From contig NZ_CP011801.1 in assembly GCF_001273775.1 (NCBI RefSeq), positions 1,116,001 through 1,180,000 of the forward strand: DNA of 64,000 bases, given 5' to 3'. Origin of the DNA: Nitrospira moscoviensis. GTDB lineage: Bacteria; Nitrospirota; Nitrospiria; Nitrospirales; Nitrospiraceae. Shown here piece after piece: positions 54,704 through 63,527 of this stretch (position 1 is its first letter; each line of letters opens with the position of its first letter). The notes below the pieces were generated by a model, which did not search any database, was not told the DNA's origin, and saw only the letters and a list, made by a program, of their open reading frames with translations. A program made the translations under genes and the position numbers.

Positions 54704-56670
54704 AACCACTATTGTTCGGCGCCAACCCCTTCCTTTCCACCGTCCGATTGGCTGGCATCGCCGGTCTTCTTGGCATGGCGCTGACCGCGCAGGCGGATGT
54801 CACCACGTCGCCCGATGAGCGGAGAGCGATGGGAGGGCTTGGAGCAGCGCAGGCCGCGAACGCACCGGTGGAGGCGCCCGCCCAGACCATCACGCAAGTC
54901 GAAGTCCGACCGGAGGGCAATCAGGTCACGGTTGTGGTCCTGGGGGACGGCAAGTTGTTCCCTGAGGCGAGGATGGTTGATGATGATCGGCTGGTGATTG
55001 ACCTTCTTGCGGTCGCTTCTGCTCTCCGCACCCCTGTGGTGCGCGCCCATCATCCGCTTTTGAGAAAAGTTCGTGTGGGGCACCATGCAGATAAGGTCCG
55101 GCTGGTTCTCGATCTCATCGACCGCCCGGCCTACTCGGTGAGTCAGGCTGGTCGCGAGCTCTCCATCACGCTGAAGCCGGCAGAGTCGGAAACAATCGGT
55201 GGAGATGGCCGGCCGGCGGCGGTCATCGGCACGCGGCCGGAGCATGCGCTGTTTCAGCCAGGTGTTCAGCGGGCGACAAGAGTCGTCGGACCGGCCTCAT
55301 CCAGGTTCCGAGTGCAACCGGTTCAGATGGCGGCAGATGGGGGTGCGCCTGAAAAAGACAACCGACCGGACGATATCGTTGCCGGCCAAACGCGGTTCGT
55401 CGGGCGGAGAATCTCGCTCGACTTTCAGCAAGCCGACATTACGAACATTCTCCGGTTGATCGCAGAAGTCAGCGGCTTCAATATCGTGGTCGGCGAAGGG
55501 GTGAAGGCCAAGGTCACGATGAAGTTGGTCAGCGTGCCCTGGGATCAGGCTCTGGACATGCTGCTGAAGATGAACGGCCTGGGCATGATCCGCCAAGGAA
55601 CGATCGTCTGGGTGGATACGCTGGCGAACATTGCCAAGCAGCAGGATGAAGAGGCCCGGGCAAAGGACTCCAAGACCAAGGCCGAAGAATTGGTCGATCG
55701 GGTGTTCTACATCAGGAACCTTCAAGCTCAGGAACTGATGACTTCCTTGCGTCAGTATCTAAGCCCGCGTGGCGTGATGCAAGTCAGTCCAGGCAGCAAT
55801 GCCCTCATTATTCGAGAGACGGAAACCAAGCTCGCGGTGATGAAGCAGTTAGTCGACGGTCTCGATTTGGAAGTCCCTCAGGTGCAGATTGAAGCGCGCA
55901 TTGTCCAGGCGGATACCGTCTATGCCAGGGGATTGGGTATTCAGTGGGGCGTCAAAAATTCGGATTTCGGGACAAACAGTTTCAGCCTCGTCGGCAATGT
56001 CACCGGTCCATTCGCTGCGGCGAGTGGTCTGGGCGCTGGCGCCTCCACCACGGCAACTATCACCAGGGACTTCCTGGTTAACCTTCCGGCTCAGGTGGGC
56101 GGGTTGCCGGCCGTGCCGGCGATCGGTTGGACCTTCGGTAAGTTGGCCGACGGGTTCGCGCTCGATATGCGGTTGTCGGCCGGCGAGTTGCTCGGCTTGA
56201 CCAAGGTCATCGCCGCGCCGAAGATTACGACGCTGGATAAGCGTGAAGCCAAGATCTCCCAGGGTGAATCGATTCCGTTCCAAACGACCTCGCTGCAGGG
56301 AACACAAACGACGTTCGTCGATGCCAATTTGGAGTTGAACGTCACCCCGCAAATCACGTCGCGGGATCCGAAAGAGATCGGCAAGACCATCCTGCTTCGC
56401 GTGCGCGCGACACGGAATGCGGTCGGCGCGCGAAGCAATCCGGCCGGCCCGAGCATCGATCGCCGTGAGGCCACCACGCAAGTCATCGTCCGCGACGGAG
56501 AAACGATGGTCATCGGCGGCGTCTTCGTGGACACCCAGAACAACAACGTGCAAGGCGTTCCGTACCTGTCACGCATTCCTGTGCTCGGATGGCTGTTCAA
56601 GAACAAGTCCGAATCCGTGTCAAAGCAAGAGCTGCTGATCTTCTTGACGCCCACCATCGTGAAGGCGTAG
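54700..56670 (+). CDS. pilQ: Type IV pilus secretin PilQ
   Basis: The 656-residue outer-membrane pore has a signal peptide and an AMIN domain (about residues 65-160, NQVTVVVLGDGKLFPEARMV). The N-terminal secretin domains start at SLDFQQADITNILRLIAEVS, and the secretin barrel ends in IPVLGWLFKNKSESVSKQEL and LIFLTPTIVKA. Full length for PilQ. It closes the pil operon; a hairpin follows. Confidence 0.95.
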   Translation: MKPLLFGANPFLSTVRLAGIAGLLGMALTAQADVTTSPDERRAMGGLGAAQAANAPVEAPAQTITQVEVRPEGNQVTVVVLGDGKLFPEARMVDDDRLVIDLLAVASALRTPVVRAHHPLLRKVRVGHHADKVRLVLDLIDRPAYSVSQAGRELSITLKPAESETIGGDGRPAAVIGTRPEHALFQPGVQRATRVVGPASSRFRVQPVQMAADGGAPEKDNRPDDIVAGQTRFVGRRISLDFQQADITNILRLIAEVSGFNIVVGEGVKAKVTMKLVSVPWDQALDMLLKMNGLGMIRQGTIVWVDTLANIAKQQDEEARAKDSKTKAEELVDRVFYIRNLQAQELMTSLRQYLSPRGVMQVSPGSNALIIRETETKLAVMKQLVDGLDLEVPQVQIEARIVQADTVYARGLGIQWGVKNSDFGTNSFSLVGNVTGPFAAASGLGAGASTTATITRDFLVNLPAQVGGLPAVPAIGWTFGKLADGFALDMRLSAGELLGLTKVIAAPKITTLDKREAKISQGESIPFQTTSLQGTQTTFVDANLELNVTPQITSRDPKEIGKTILLRVRATRNAVGARSNPAGPSIDRREATTQVIVRDGETMVIGGVFVDTQNNNVQGVPYLSRIPVLGWLFKNKSESVSKQELLIFLTPTIVKA

Positions 56671-56704
56671 AGGCCGATTTAGGGCCTCTTGAGCCGACGG
56701 GAAC

Positions 56705-56733
56705 GGCGCTGTGGGGCGAAGCCCCACAGCGCC
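56705..56733 (+). terminator. Strong hairpin after pilQ
   Basis: A perfect 13-bp stem (GGCGCTGTGGGGC at 56705-56717 with its complement at 56721-56733) has a GAA loop. There is no T-run after it (ATCTGCTTGG), so it may stop transcription weakly or protect the mRNA end. It reads the same on both strands. Confidence 0.5.
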
Positions 56734-56794
56734 ATCTGCTTGGCCGGGACCCTCCCCGCGACGTCCTCTCTTCGCAAGCATGCCACATCGCTCC

Positions 56795-56823
56795 TTTCAG
56801 TTTTGGCGAGCCTATGCTACGAT
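56795..56823 (+). promoter_or_regulatory. Putative promoter of aroB
   Basis: TTTCAG (56795-56800) and TACGAT (56818-56823) are 17 bases apart, with an extended -10 (ATGCTACGAT), the same as in the lptC promoter. It lies 48 bases before the aroB start. The -35 box is weak. Confidence 0.35.
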
Positions 56824-56870
56824 TTGCGCGCTTTTGTCGTTCCCTTCGAAGGTAACAATCCCGCTATCGT

Positions 56871-58010
56871 ATGCCTCGCATGACAAGCTCGGCCACCGTT
56901 CCCGTCTCACTCGGCGAAAGAAGCTACGACATCGTGATCGAACCGGGTCTTTTAGAGAGGCTTCCCGGGCGGTTGGAGCATCTCGATGTCCGAGGAAAGG
57001 TCGGTGTCGTGACCGACCGACATGTGAAGCGGCATTACGCCAAACAGGTCATTGCGGCGCTGACGAAGAAGCGCCTTGAACCAGTGCTGATCGCTCTGCC
57101 CCCGGGAGAACGTACGAAAACCCTCACATCCGTTCAGTCCATTTTGGACGTGCTCGCGACACACCGCTTCGAGCGGAGCTCATGGCTGCTGGCTCTTGGA
57201 GGAGGGGTCGTGGGCGATATTACCGGGTTTGCGGCCGCTATCTATCAACGCGGCATTCCCTTTGTACAGATCCCGACCACGCTGGTCGCGCAGGTCGATT
57301 CCAGCGTCGGGGGCAAAACGGGCGTGGACCATCGTCTCGGCAAGAACCTTATCGGGGCCTTTTATCAGCCGCGGGCGGTGTGGATCGACCCCATGACGTT
57401 GCGCACATTGCCGGAGCGCGAATGGATCGCCGGTCTTGCGGAGGTCATCAAATACGGGATTATCGCCGACGAGCCGTTTTTTTCATTCCTCGAGCGCGAG
57501 ATGCCGGCCATACGAGTCCGTCAACCCGACGGCGTCGCCGCCATCATCAAACGATCCTGTGAGATCAAAGCGAGCGTCGTGGCGGCCGATGAGCGGGAGG
57601 GGGATCGGAGGCGGATACTCAACTACGGGCATACCATCGGACATGCGTTAGAAGCGTTAGGCGGGTATCGATCGTTGATTCATGGGGAAGCGGTTGGGAT
57701 TGGGCTCTTTCAGGAAGCCGACTTGGCGTGTTATCAAGGCATGTGTGATAGATCCACCGTGCAAAGAATTGGAGACGTTGTGCAGGATGCCGGGCTGAGC
57801 GTGGACATGCCTCGATGGCCGTCGAGCCGGCTTTGGAAAGCCATGTTGCATGACAAGAAAGTCTCCGGCGGACAAGTCGTGGGCGTCTGGCCGGAAAAGA
57901 TCGGGCAGGTTCGCGTGGCGCCTCTCGGGCGGAAAGTCTTCGAACGGTGGTACGCCGAACGGAAGGACGCGCCGCCGCAACGGGTGGCCGCCAAGGCTTC
58001 TCGGAAGTAG
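56871..58010 (+). CDS. aroB: 3-dehydroquinate synthase
   Basis: This 379-residue shikimate-pathway enzyme makes 3-dehydroquinate using NAD and a divalent metal. Conserved blocks are ALGGGVVGDITGFAAAIYQR, IPTTLVAQVDSSVGGKTGVD and RILNYGHTIGHALEALGGYR, with the metal His and Glu. The C-terminus has a short basic tail. Next to pilQ, as in the pil-aro clusters of other bacteria. Confidence 0.97.
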   Translation: MPRMTSSATVPVSLGERSYDIVIEPGLLERLPGRLEHLDVRGKVGVVTDRHVKRHYAKQVIAALTKKRLEPVLIALPPGERTKTLTSVQSILDVLATHRFERSSWLLALGGGVVGDITGFAAAIYQRGIPFVQIPTTLVAQVDSSVGGKTGVDHRLGKNLIGAFYQPRAVWIDPMTLRTLPEREWIAGLAEVIKYGIIADEPFFSFLEREMPAIRVRQPDGVAAIIKRSCEIKASVVAADEREGDRRRILNYGHTIGHALEALGGYRSLIHGEAVGIGLFQEADLACYQGMCDRSTVQRIGDVVQDAGLSVDMPRWPSSRLWKAMLHDKKVSGGQVVGVWPEKIGQVRVAPLGRKVFERWYAERKDAPPQRVAAKASRK

Positions 58011-58018
58011 AGACCGGT

Positions 58019-59281
58019 ATGGAAGGCAGAAAGACATCGACCGCGCAGTTGGAACAGGCCCTGCGGGAAAAAACCCGCGAAGTCGATGTACTGCACCGCA
58101 TCAGCGAATCGATCAGCAATACCTTGGACCTGGAAGCGGTGCTCAGGCACATCGTGGACGTCGTCGTGGAAGTCACCAAAGCGGATGCCTGCCTCTTGTA
58201 TCTGCTGTCGGATCGCCGTGATGAGCTGATTTTGCGGGCGTCCAAAAACCCGCACCCCAAACTCATCGGGCGAATCACCATCGGTCTCGGTGAAGGGATC
58301 ACGGGGTGGGTCGCCCGCGAGCGGACACGCGTCGTGATCCCGAGCAACGCCAGCGAAGATCCGCGGTTTAAGTTCTACAACAATCTTCCCGAGGATCGGT
58401 ATCAGGCCTTCGTGTCCGTTCCCATCATGGTGAAAAAGGAAGTGATCGGCGTCATCAATGTGCAGCATAAACGACCGCGCCGATACCGGGAGGACGAGCT
58501 GGCGTTGCTGACCACCATCGCGAACCAGGTCGGCGGCGCCATCGAAAACGCGCGGTTGTACGATCAGATGAAGCGGAAAGCGCTCCAGCTCGAGACGTTG
58601 TCACAAGTGTCCGATACGGTGGCGTCCAACCGGCTGATCGACGACATGCTGCAGCTCATCGTCACGATGACCGCGCAGATGATGGGCTCCAAAATCTGCT
58701 CGGTCATGTTGCTGGACGAGCAGACGGGCGATCTGCGCATTGCGGCCACGCAAAGCCTGAGCGAAGAGTATCGGCGCAAGCCGCATTTGAAGATCGGGCA
58801 GAGCATCAGCGGCAAAGCGGTGCAGGAGCGCCGGCCGATCATCGTGCCGGATGTCACCAAAGAACGCACGTACATGTATCCGGATCTGGCGGTGAAGGAA
58901 GGGCTCTGCTCGTTATTGAGCGTGCCGATGCTGATGCGCGACAAGGCCGTGGGCGTGATCAACAGCTACACGTCCGTGCCGCATACGTTTACCTCCGAAG
59001 ATATCCGTCTGATGCAAACCATCGCCAACCAAGCGGCGATTGCCATCGAACACACGACCCTGATGGAAAAATCTTTCGAAATGCAGGAGGCGTTGGCGGT
59101 CCGCAAGCTGCTGGAACGGGCCAAAGGCTATCTCATGAAATCCAAGAAGCTGTCGGAAGAGGACGCGTTCAAGCTGATCCAGCGCCAGAGCATGGATCTG
59201 CGGAAGTCGATGCGCGAAATCGCCGAGGCGATTCTGCTCGCGGGTGAGATCGAAGAGCGGGCGGGTGTGAAGAGCCGATAG
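58019..59281 (+). CDS. GAF-GAF-ANTAR regulator (putative RNA-binding antiterminator)
   Basis: The 420-residue protein has an N-terminal coiled coil and two GAF domains, about 25-175 (LYLLSDRRDELILRASKNPH) and 195-345 (MGSKICSVMLLDEQTGDLRI). The C-terminal part contains an ANTAR domain: LLERAKGYLMKSKKLSEEDA and FKLIQRQSMDLRKSMREIAE. ANTAR proteins bind paired hairpins in leader RNA and release terminators, often for nitrogen genes. It starts eight bases after aroB and lies just upstream of urtA, so it may control urea use. The signal for the GAF domains is unknown. Confidence 0.88.
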   Translation: MEGRKTSTAQLEQALREKTREVDVLHRISESISNTLDLEAVLRHIVDVVVEVTKADACLLYLLSDRRDELILRASKNPHPKLIGRITIGLGEGITGWVARERTRVVIPSNASEDPRFKFYNNLPEDRYQAFVSVPIMVKKEVIGVINVQHKRPRRYREDELALLTTIANQVGGAIENARLYDQMKRKALQLETLSQVSDTVASNRLIDDMLQLIVTMTAQMMGSKICSVMLLDEQTGDLRIAATQSLSEEYRRKPHLKIGQSISGKAVQERRPIIVPDVTKERTYMYPDLAVKEGLCSLLSVPMLMRDKAVGVINSYTSVPHTFTSEDIRLMQTIANQAAIAIEHTTLMEKSFEMQEALAVRKLLERAKGYLMKSKKLSEEDAFKLIQRQSMDLRKSMREIAEAILLAGEIEERAGVKSR

Positions 59282-59616
59282 CCCTCTTTCCGCCGGCATA
59301 CGGTGTACGAGGCCCGCTCGTGCATCCGAGCCGACGGTCGCAGGTTTTTTCTCACCTCCTCCAACTCGACGGTCTTCGGGCGCATCTGCTCCTGGAGTCG
59401 GGGTAGTCGTGTGTGAGCCCAGCTCGACATGGTCCGCGCCGAGTCTGCCGGTGAAGCGTTCGATTGCGTCGCGATGCCGGCGTGGTTTCGCCATCGGGAG
59501 CGAAGCCAAGGGTTCATCGTCGATGACGAGGGTGGCGTGGAAAAAAACGGCAAGCGGTTCAGCGGCGACAGAGTCATGTCCACCCCGTACCACTGCTAAC
59601 CGCGCCCGGCGGTGAA
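59282..59616 (+). other. Intergenic region between the ANTAR regulator and urtA
   Basis: This 335-base gap could carry the urtA promoter and an ANTAR target. I see a T-run (GGTTTTTTCTC near 59343) after GC-rich sequence, which could be a terminator, and several short self-complementary stretches. No clear pair of hexaloop hairpins or sigma-54 promoter can be fixed by eye. A short open frame occupies 59429-59599. Confidence 0.4.
59429..59599 (+). CDS. Possible small protein (56 residues)
   Basis: The ATG at 59429 opens 57 codons ending at TAA 59599, with GC-rich third positions like real genes here. The peptide (MVRAESAGEAFDCVAMPAWF and later FIVDDEGGVEKNGKRFSGDR) has no known motif and no good ribosome-binding site. 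It may be a remnant or chance. Confidence 0.25.
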   Translation: MVRAESAGEAFDCVAMPAWFRHRERSQGFIVDDEGGVEKNGKRFSGDRVMSTPYHC

Positions 59617-60978
59617 ATGAGGCAGACCGTGTCACACCAGCGGATCGATGAACAGAAAGACGTGAGTGGCGAAGACGCGTCGCGGCGTGAATTGTTGGTG
59701 CGTGGCGTTCGGATGACGGCCGGCGTAGGGATCGCCTCCCTGCTCGGCAATCTGGGCCAGTGGGCGTTGTCGTATGCGGCGGACAGGGAGCCGATTAAAA
59801 TCGGCGTGCTGCACTCGTTGAGCGGCACGATGGCGATCAGCGAGGTCTCGCTGCGCGACGTCGTCCTGATGGCGGTGGGGGAGATCAATGCCAAGGGCGG
59901 CGTGTTGGGCCGGCAGATCAAGCCCGTGGTGGTCGATCCGGCGTCGAACTGGGATTTGTTCGCCGAAAAGGCCAAGCAACTGTTGCTCCAAGACAAGGTG
60001 GCGGTCGTGTTCGGCTGCTGGACGTCGGTGAGCCGCAAGTCCGTGCTGCCGGTGTTCGAAAAAAACAACGGGTTGTTGTTCTATCCCGTGCAGTACGAAG
60101 GCGAAGAGTGTTCGCACAACGTGTTCTACACCGGTGCGGCGGTGAACCAGCAGGCCGTGCCGGCGGTGGAATACTTGATGAGCCAGGCCGGCGGCGGCTA
60201 CAAGAAGTTTTATCTGCTCGGGACGGATTATGTCTATCCGCGCACGACGAACAAAATCCTGCGCGCGATGCTGGTGGCGAAGAAAGTGCCGCCAGCGTAC
60301 ATCATGGAAGAATACACGCCGTTCCACCACCAGGATTATCACGCCATCGTCGGGAGGATTCAAAAGTTCGCGGCCGGTGGCGGGGCCTGTGTGATCAGCA
60401 CGATCAACGGCGACAGCAACGTGCCGTTCTACAAAGAATTCGCCAGGCAGGGCTTGCGCGCCGAAGATGCGCCCATCATGGCGTTTAGCGTGGCGGAGGA
60501 CGAATTGCGGGGCATGGATACCACGGCGCTGGTCGGCCATCTAGCCGCGTGGAATTACTTTCAGAGCGTCGACACGCCCCAGAACAAGCAGTTCGTGGCG
60601 AACTTTAAAGCCTATTGCAAGAGGAACAATCTGCCCGACGGCGACAAGCGCGTCACGGACGACCCGATGGAAGCGGCCTATTTCGGTGTGCACGTGTGGA
60701 AGCAGGCGGTGGAAAAAGCCGGAAAGACGGATGTGGAGGCCGTGCGCAAGGCAGTCTACGGGCGGAAGTTCCTGGCGCCGGGCGGCGAAATCATGATGGA
60801 CCCGGCCAACCATCATACGCACAAGCCGGTGCTGATCGGCGAGATCCTCAAGGACGGCCAGTTCAAAATCGTCTGGCGCTCCACAGGGTTGGTCAAACCG
60901 GAGCCCTGGAGCGAGTACACTAATCCGGACAAGGGCTGCGATTGGATCGATCATCAGGGGACCTATCAGAAGAGATAG
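59617..60978 (+). CDS. urtA: Urea ABC transporter substrate-binding protein
   Basis: The 453-residue periplasmic protein binds urea for the UrtBCDE permease. A twin-arginine-type signal (ASRRELLVRGVRMTAGVGIA) precedes the mature part. The UrtA core reads PIKIGVLHSLSGTMAISEVS, VAVVFGCWTSVSRKSVLPVF and LFYPVQYEGEECSHNVFYTG. The C-terminal GGEIMMDPANHHTHKPVLIG is typical. The rest of the transporter is not in view. Confidence 0.93.
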   Translation: MRQTVSHQRIDEQKDVSGEDASRRELLVRGVRMTAGVGIASLLGNLGQWALSYAADREPIKIGVLHSLSGTMAISEVSLRDVVLMAVGEINAKGGVLGRQIKPVVVDPASNWDLFAEKAKQLLLQDKVAVVFGCWTSVSRKSVLPVFEKNNGLLFYPVQYEGEECSHNVFYTGAAVNQQAVPAVEYLMSQAGGGYKKFYLLGTDYVYPRTTNKILRAMLVAKKVPPAYIMEEYTPFHHQDYHAIVGRIQKFAAGGGACVISTINGDSNVPFYKEFARQGLRAEDAPIMAFSVAEDELRGMDTTALVGHLAAWNYFQSVDTPQNKQFVANFKAYCKRNNLPDGDKRVTDDPMEAAYFGVHVWKQAVEKAGKTDVEAVRKAVYGRKFLAPGGEIMMDPANHHTHKPVLIGEILKDGQFKIVWRSTGLVKPEPWSEYTNPDKGCDWIDHQGTYQKR

Positions 60979-61040
60979 ACAGTCCCCGCGCGCGCCGCCA
61001 AGCCGGCGGCACCTGCCGGGAGAAGAGGATATAGAGCGAA

Positions 61041-61496
61041 GTGACTTGCCGGCGGATAATGGCGGCCATGGTGCCCGTGATGGCTGCCGTCATCACATGT
61101 GCCGGTGCAGTCGGTGCAGAGCTTCCCGTGGGGAAGCAGGTGCCGATCCAAGAGTTGCGCGAACGGGCCAGCTCGTTGGTCGGGCGTGACGTCGTGATCG
61201 CCGGCGTCGTTGAAACGGTGGAGCCCGTCACCGAGGAGAATTTTGAAAGCTGGAAGTTGGCGGCTCCATGCGTCGGCAGCTATTTCGTGACGATGAAGGA
61301 CCACTCGGGGTCAATCGACGTCTTGGTGCGAGGAAATTGCATTAACCAACTACAGGCGAGGCATGGGCCGCGACTTGAAAAAGGGCAAACGGTCTGGATC
61401 AAGGTCAGGATGTTCGTGCCGGATTTGAACATCTTTGCTTTGAATCCGCTGGTCCGAGCGGTGGCGCAGGATTTCGGTCCTTTGGCGCCGGAATAA
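61041..61496 (+). CDS. Exported OB-fold-like protein of unknown function
   Basis: The 151-residue protein has a signal peptide ([20 protein letters not shown]). The mature part looks like an OB-fold: [35 protein letters not shown] and [19 protein letters not shown]. Its place between urtA and ureA suggests a role with urea uptake or use, but none is known to me. Alternative: an unrelated insertion. Confidence 0.7.
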   Translation: MTCRRIMAAMVPVMAAVITCAGAVGAELPVGKQVPIQELRERASSLVGRDVVIAGVVETVEPVTEENFESWKLAAPCVGSYFVTMKDHSGSIDVLVRGNCINQLQARHGPRLEKGQTVWIKVRMFVPDLNIFALNPLVRAVAQDFGPLAPE

Positions 61497-61506
61497 GAAA
61501 AGGCTT

Positions 61507-61809
61507 ATGCATCTGACACCACGCGAGCAGGAAAAGCTGCTCATCTATGTCGCGGCGAATCTCGCCAAGGAGCGCAAGGCGCGCGGGCTCAAGTTGAACC
61601 ACCCCGAAGCCATGGCCTATCTCACCGCCGCCATCCTTGAAGGTATCCGCGACGGCCGCTCCGTGTCGGATCTCATGAGCTACGGCGCGACATTGCTGAA
61701 GAAGCAGGACGTGATGCCGGGCGTGGCGGAGATGATTCCCGAGCTGCAAGTCGAAGGCACGTTTCCGGACGGGACGAAGCTGGTGACGGTGCACGAGCCG
61801 ATTCGATAG
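61507..61809 (+). CDS. ureA: Urease subunit gamma
   Basis: This is the 100-residue structural subunit of urease. It starts [20 protein letters not shown]. The blocks [20 protein letters not shown] and [20 protein letters not shown] are diagnostic. It starts ten bases after the OB-fold gene. ureB is not adjacent: an AT-richer gene lies between. Confidence 0.97.
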   Translation: MHLTPREQEKLLIYVAANLAKERKARGLKLNHPEAMAYLTAAILEGIRDGRSVSDLMSYGATLLKKQDVMPGVAEMIPELQVEGTFPDGTKLVTVHEPIR

Positions 61810-61832
61810 GCTGATCGTTGAATAGGTGACGC

Positions 61833-62309
61833 ATGGATGACCAAACCCGGAAATCCATTTCGGAAATTTTGGGGAGCTCTAAACCAAGAGATTTAGTTGA
61901 GGAGTTCAAGGAACATTTGCAAGAGGCCGGAATAGAGATCAGGGAGTTCCGTCAAGGGAAATACTGTGCTGCTTTGAAGGACGGAAAAACAACATTTCTA
62001 CTCGCGCACGGATCTACAACTCTGGACGGATGGTGGGGGATACCTGAAGAACACGTCAAGATACTAGAAACTGATTCGGAAGGGGCCGGGATTTCCAGTT
62101 GGGGTGCAGTATTGTTGCACAAGGCTTCTCATCGAGGCTATTGGATTAGCAGCGAGCATTTGTTGGAGCTTATCGACATAATTCCGTTAAGGCCTGATAG
62201 GCAGGGAAAGTATCACTTAACCAGCGATCTGCTCGATAAACAATCTATGCTAGCGCCTCCATTTTTCAGTATTAAGAAATTTCTCGATCTCACAGGGATG
62301 GGTGTATGA
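61833..62309 (+). CDS. Unknown protein inserted between ureA and ureB, AT-richer
   Basis: The 158-residue protein (MDDQTRKSISEILGSSKPRD) has no signal peptide or motif I recognise. It contains a Trp/Gly-rich middle (TTLDGWWGIPEEHVKILETD) and a C-terminal KKFLDLTGMGV. Its base composition is clearly lower in GC, with more A/T third positions, than all genes around it, which suggests recent transfer. Its Trp-rich, compact, soluble look would fit an immunity or toxin-related protein, but this is a guess. It is on the same strand and tightly spaced (23 bases from ureA). Confidence 0.7.
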   Translation: MDDQTRKSISEILGSSKPRDLVEEFKEHLQEAGIEIREFRQGKYCAALKDGKTTFLLAHGSTTLDGWWGIPEEHVKILETDSEGAGISSWGAVLLHKASHRGYWISSEHLLELIDIIPLRPDRQGKYHLTSDLLDKQSMLAPPFFSIKKFLDLTGMGV

Positions 62310-62351
62310 AAAGTTCCGGCCGAAAGATAAAAACGACGTTCGGAGATAACT

Positions 62352-62846
62352 ATGAAAACAAAGACTAAAGCGACGGGAGCAAAGTCTCGACACAAGATCT
62401 CACCTAGAAAGAAGCCTGTTAGATCCCTCCATCCCGCTGCTGTTATTCCCGGCGAAGTGATCCTCGGCGACGGCGACATCGTGGCGTTCACCGGCCGGCA
62501 GACTGTGGAGCTGACGGTGGCGAACACCGGTGACCGGCCGATTCAAGTCGGCTCGCACTGCCACTTCTTCGAAGCGAATCGCGCTTTGCGATTCGCTCGC
62601 GAGAAGGCCTACGGCTTCCGGTTGCAAGTGCCGGCGGGGACGGCCGTGCGGTTCGAGCCGGGCGAGGAGAAACGCGTGAAGCTGGTAGCGATTGGTGGAA
62701 ACCGCGTGGCGTATGGAATCAACGGCCTGGTCAATGGCCGACTGGATGATCTAGCGGTGAGGGAGCGAGCGCTGGGACGGGCAAGGGAACAAGGATTTAT
62801 CACCTCCTCACCCCAGCCCTCTCCCCCTGCGAGGGGGAGAGGATGA
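62352..62846 (+). CDS. ureB: Urease subunit beta, with N- and C-terminal extensions
   Basis: The 164-residue protein carries the beta subunit from [20 protein letters not shown] through [17 protein letters not shown] (with the His pattern of UreB) to [20 protein letters not shown]. UreB is usually about 100-110 residues. Here some 30 Lys/Arg-rich residues precede it, encoded by AT-richer DNA. The last 14 residues ([14 protein letters not shown]) come from a dispersed repeat. GGAG lies before the ATG at 62352. Confidence 0.92.
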   Translation: MKTKTKATGAKSRHKISPRKKPVRSLHPAAVIPGEVILGDGDIVAFTGRQTVELTVANTGDRPIQVGSHCHFFEANRALRFAREKAYGFRLQVPAGTAVRFEPGEEKRVKLVAIGGNRVAYGINGLVNGRLDDLAVRERALGRAREQGFITSSPQPSPPARGRG

Positions 62847-62860
62847 AGGTGAGGGGGCGT
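62806..62860 (+). repeat. Palindromic dispersed repeat (CCTCACCCC..GAGGGGGAGAGG)
   Basis: CCAGCCCTCTCCCCCTGCGA followed by GGGGGAGAGG forms a strong hairpin. This type is scattered through many bacterial genomes. It overlaps the end of ureB and marks the boundary to AT-richer DNA. A faint relative may lie at 1192-1232. Confidence 0.75.
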
Positions 62861-62899
62861 ATCATTGGCTCGTTAAACCTTTAGACGGAAGGTTCTGTC

Positions 62900-63391
62900 A
62901 TGCGATTACACCCTTACTGCTCTGTGCTGCTTACCCTGTTACTGACCATCGTTCTTAATGACATTGCGCTGGCCCTGAATGCAAAAAAGGACCCTACCGT
63001 GGTGGATGTAAGCAATACTGTCGTGGGCGAGGTAGTGGGGATTTCGGCGATTCCATCCGCTCTTACGGATGTTGCCATAAGTGCCGCGGTCGCTTTGGAC
63101 ATTCCAGGGCAGTCCATGGTCGCTCATGTGTCCTCAGCACAATTTTTCGGTAATGCGCGTGTCATCTATGACCAGCCGAACTGTACTGGTCAAGCGTACT
63201 TCAACGCTGCTGGCCTTTTGGCAACGCCCCGTGTATTTCCTATCATTGGGATAGGCGCAGGTGGATTTGCTCTTTACATCCCTCGACCCAATACCATGCC
63301 TGTCACGATTACAGCACAGGGTTCCAGTTGGGATTTTACAGGCGTATGCAATGCCGGCAGCGCCACGAGTGTCGTGCGGCCGACTTATTAA
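62900..63391 (+). CDS. Secreted hypothetical protein
   Basis: The 163-residue protein has a signal peptide (VLLTLLLTIVLNDIALALNA). The mature part is beta-rich and hydrophobic with two Cys (PNCTGQAYF and FTGVCNAGS) that could form a disulphide. No family is recognised. Base composition is AT-richer than the core genes. It follows the repeat at the ureB end. Confidence 0.65.
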   Translation: MRLHPYCSVLLTLLLTIVLNDIALALNAKKDPTVVDVSNTVVGEVVGISAIPSALTDVAISAAVALDIPGQSMVAHVSSAQFFGNARVIYDQPNCTGQAYFNAAGLLATPRVFPIIGIGAGGFALYIPRPNTMPVTITAQGSSWDFTGVCNAGSATSVVRPTY

Positions 63392-63527
63392 TTGACCTAA
63401 GCCAGCGATTCGTGGTGTCATTCCGCTTTGTCAATCCATAGCTATGACATGTCGATGGGTTCAATGACTGAATCTTGAGCGGCGGAGTGCCGATTAACAT
63501 CTGGTCCACTAAGCTAAGGTAAGGCTG

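Noticed and set aside
59128..59583. 151-codon minus-strand frame covering the end of the ANTAR gene and the urtA leader
   Set aside because: It overlaps the conserved ANTAR domain in antisense and has no domain or ribosome-binding site.
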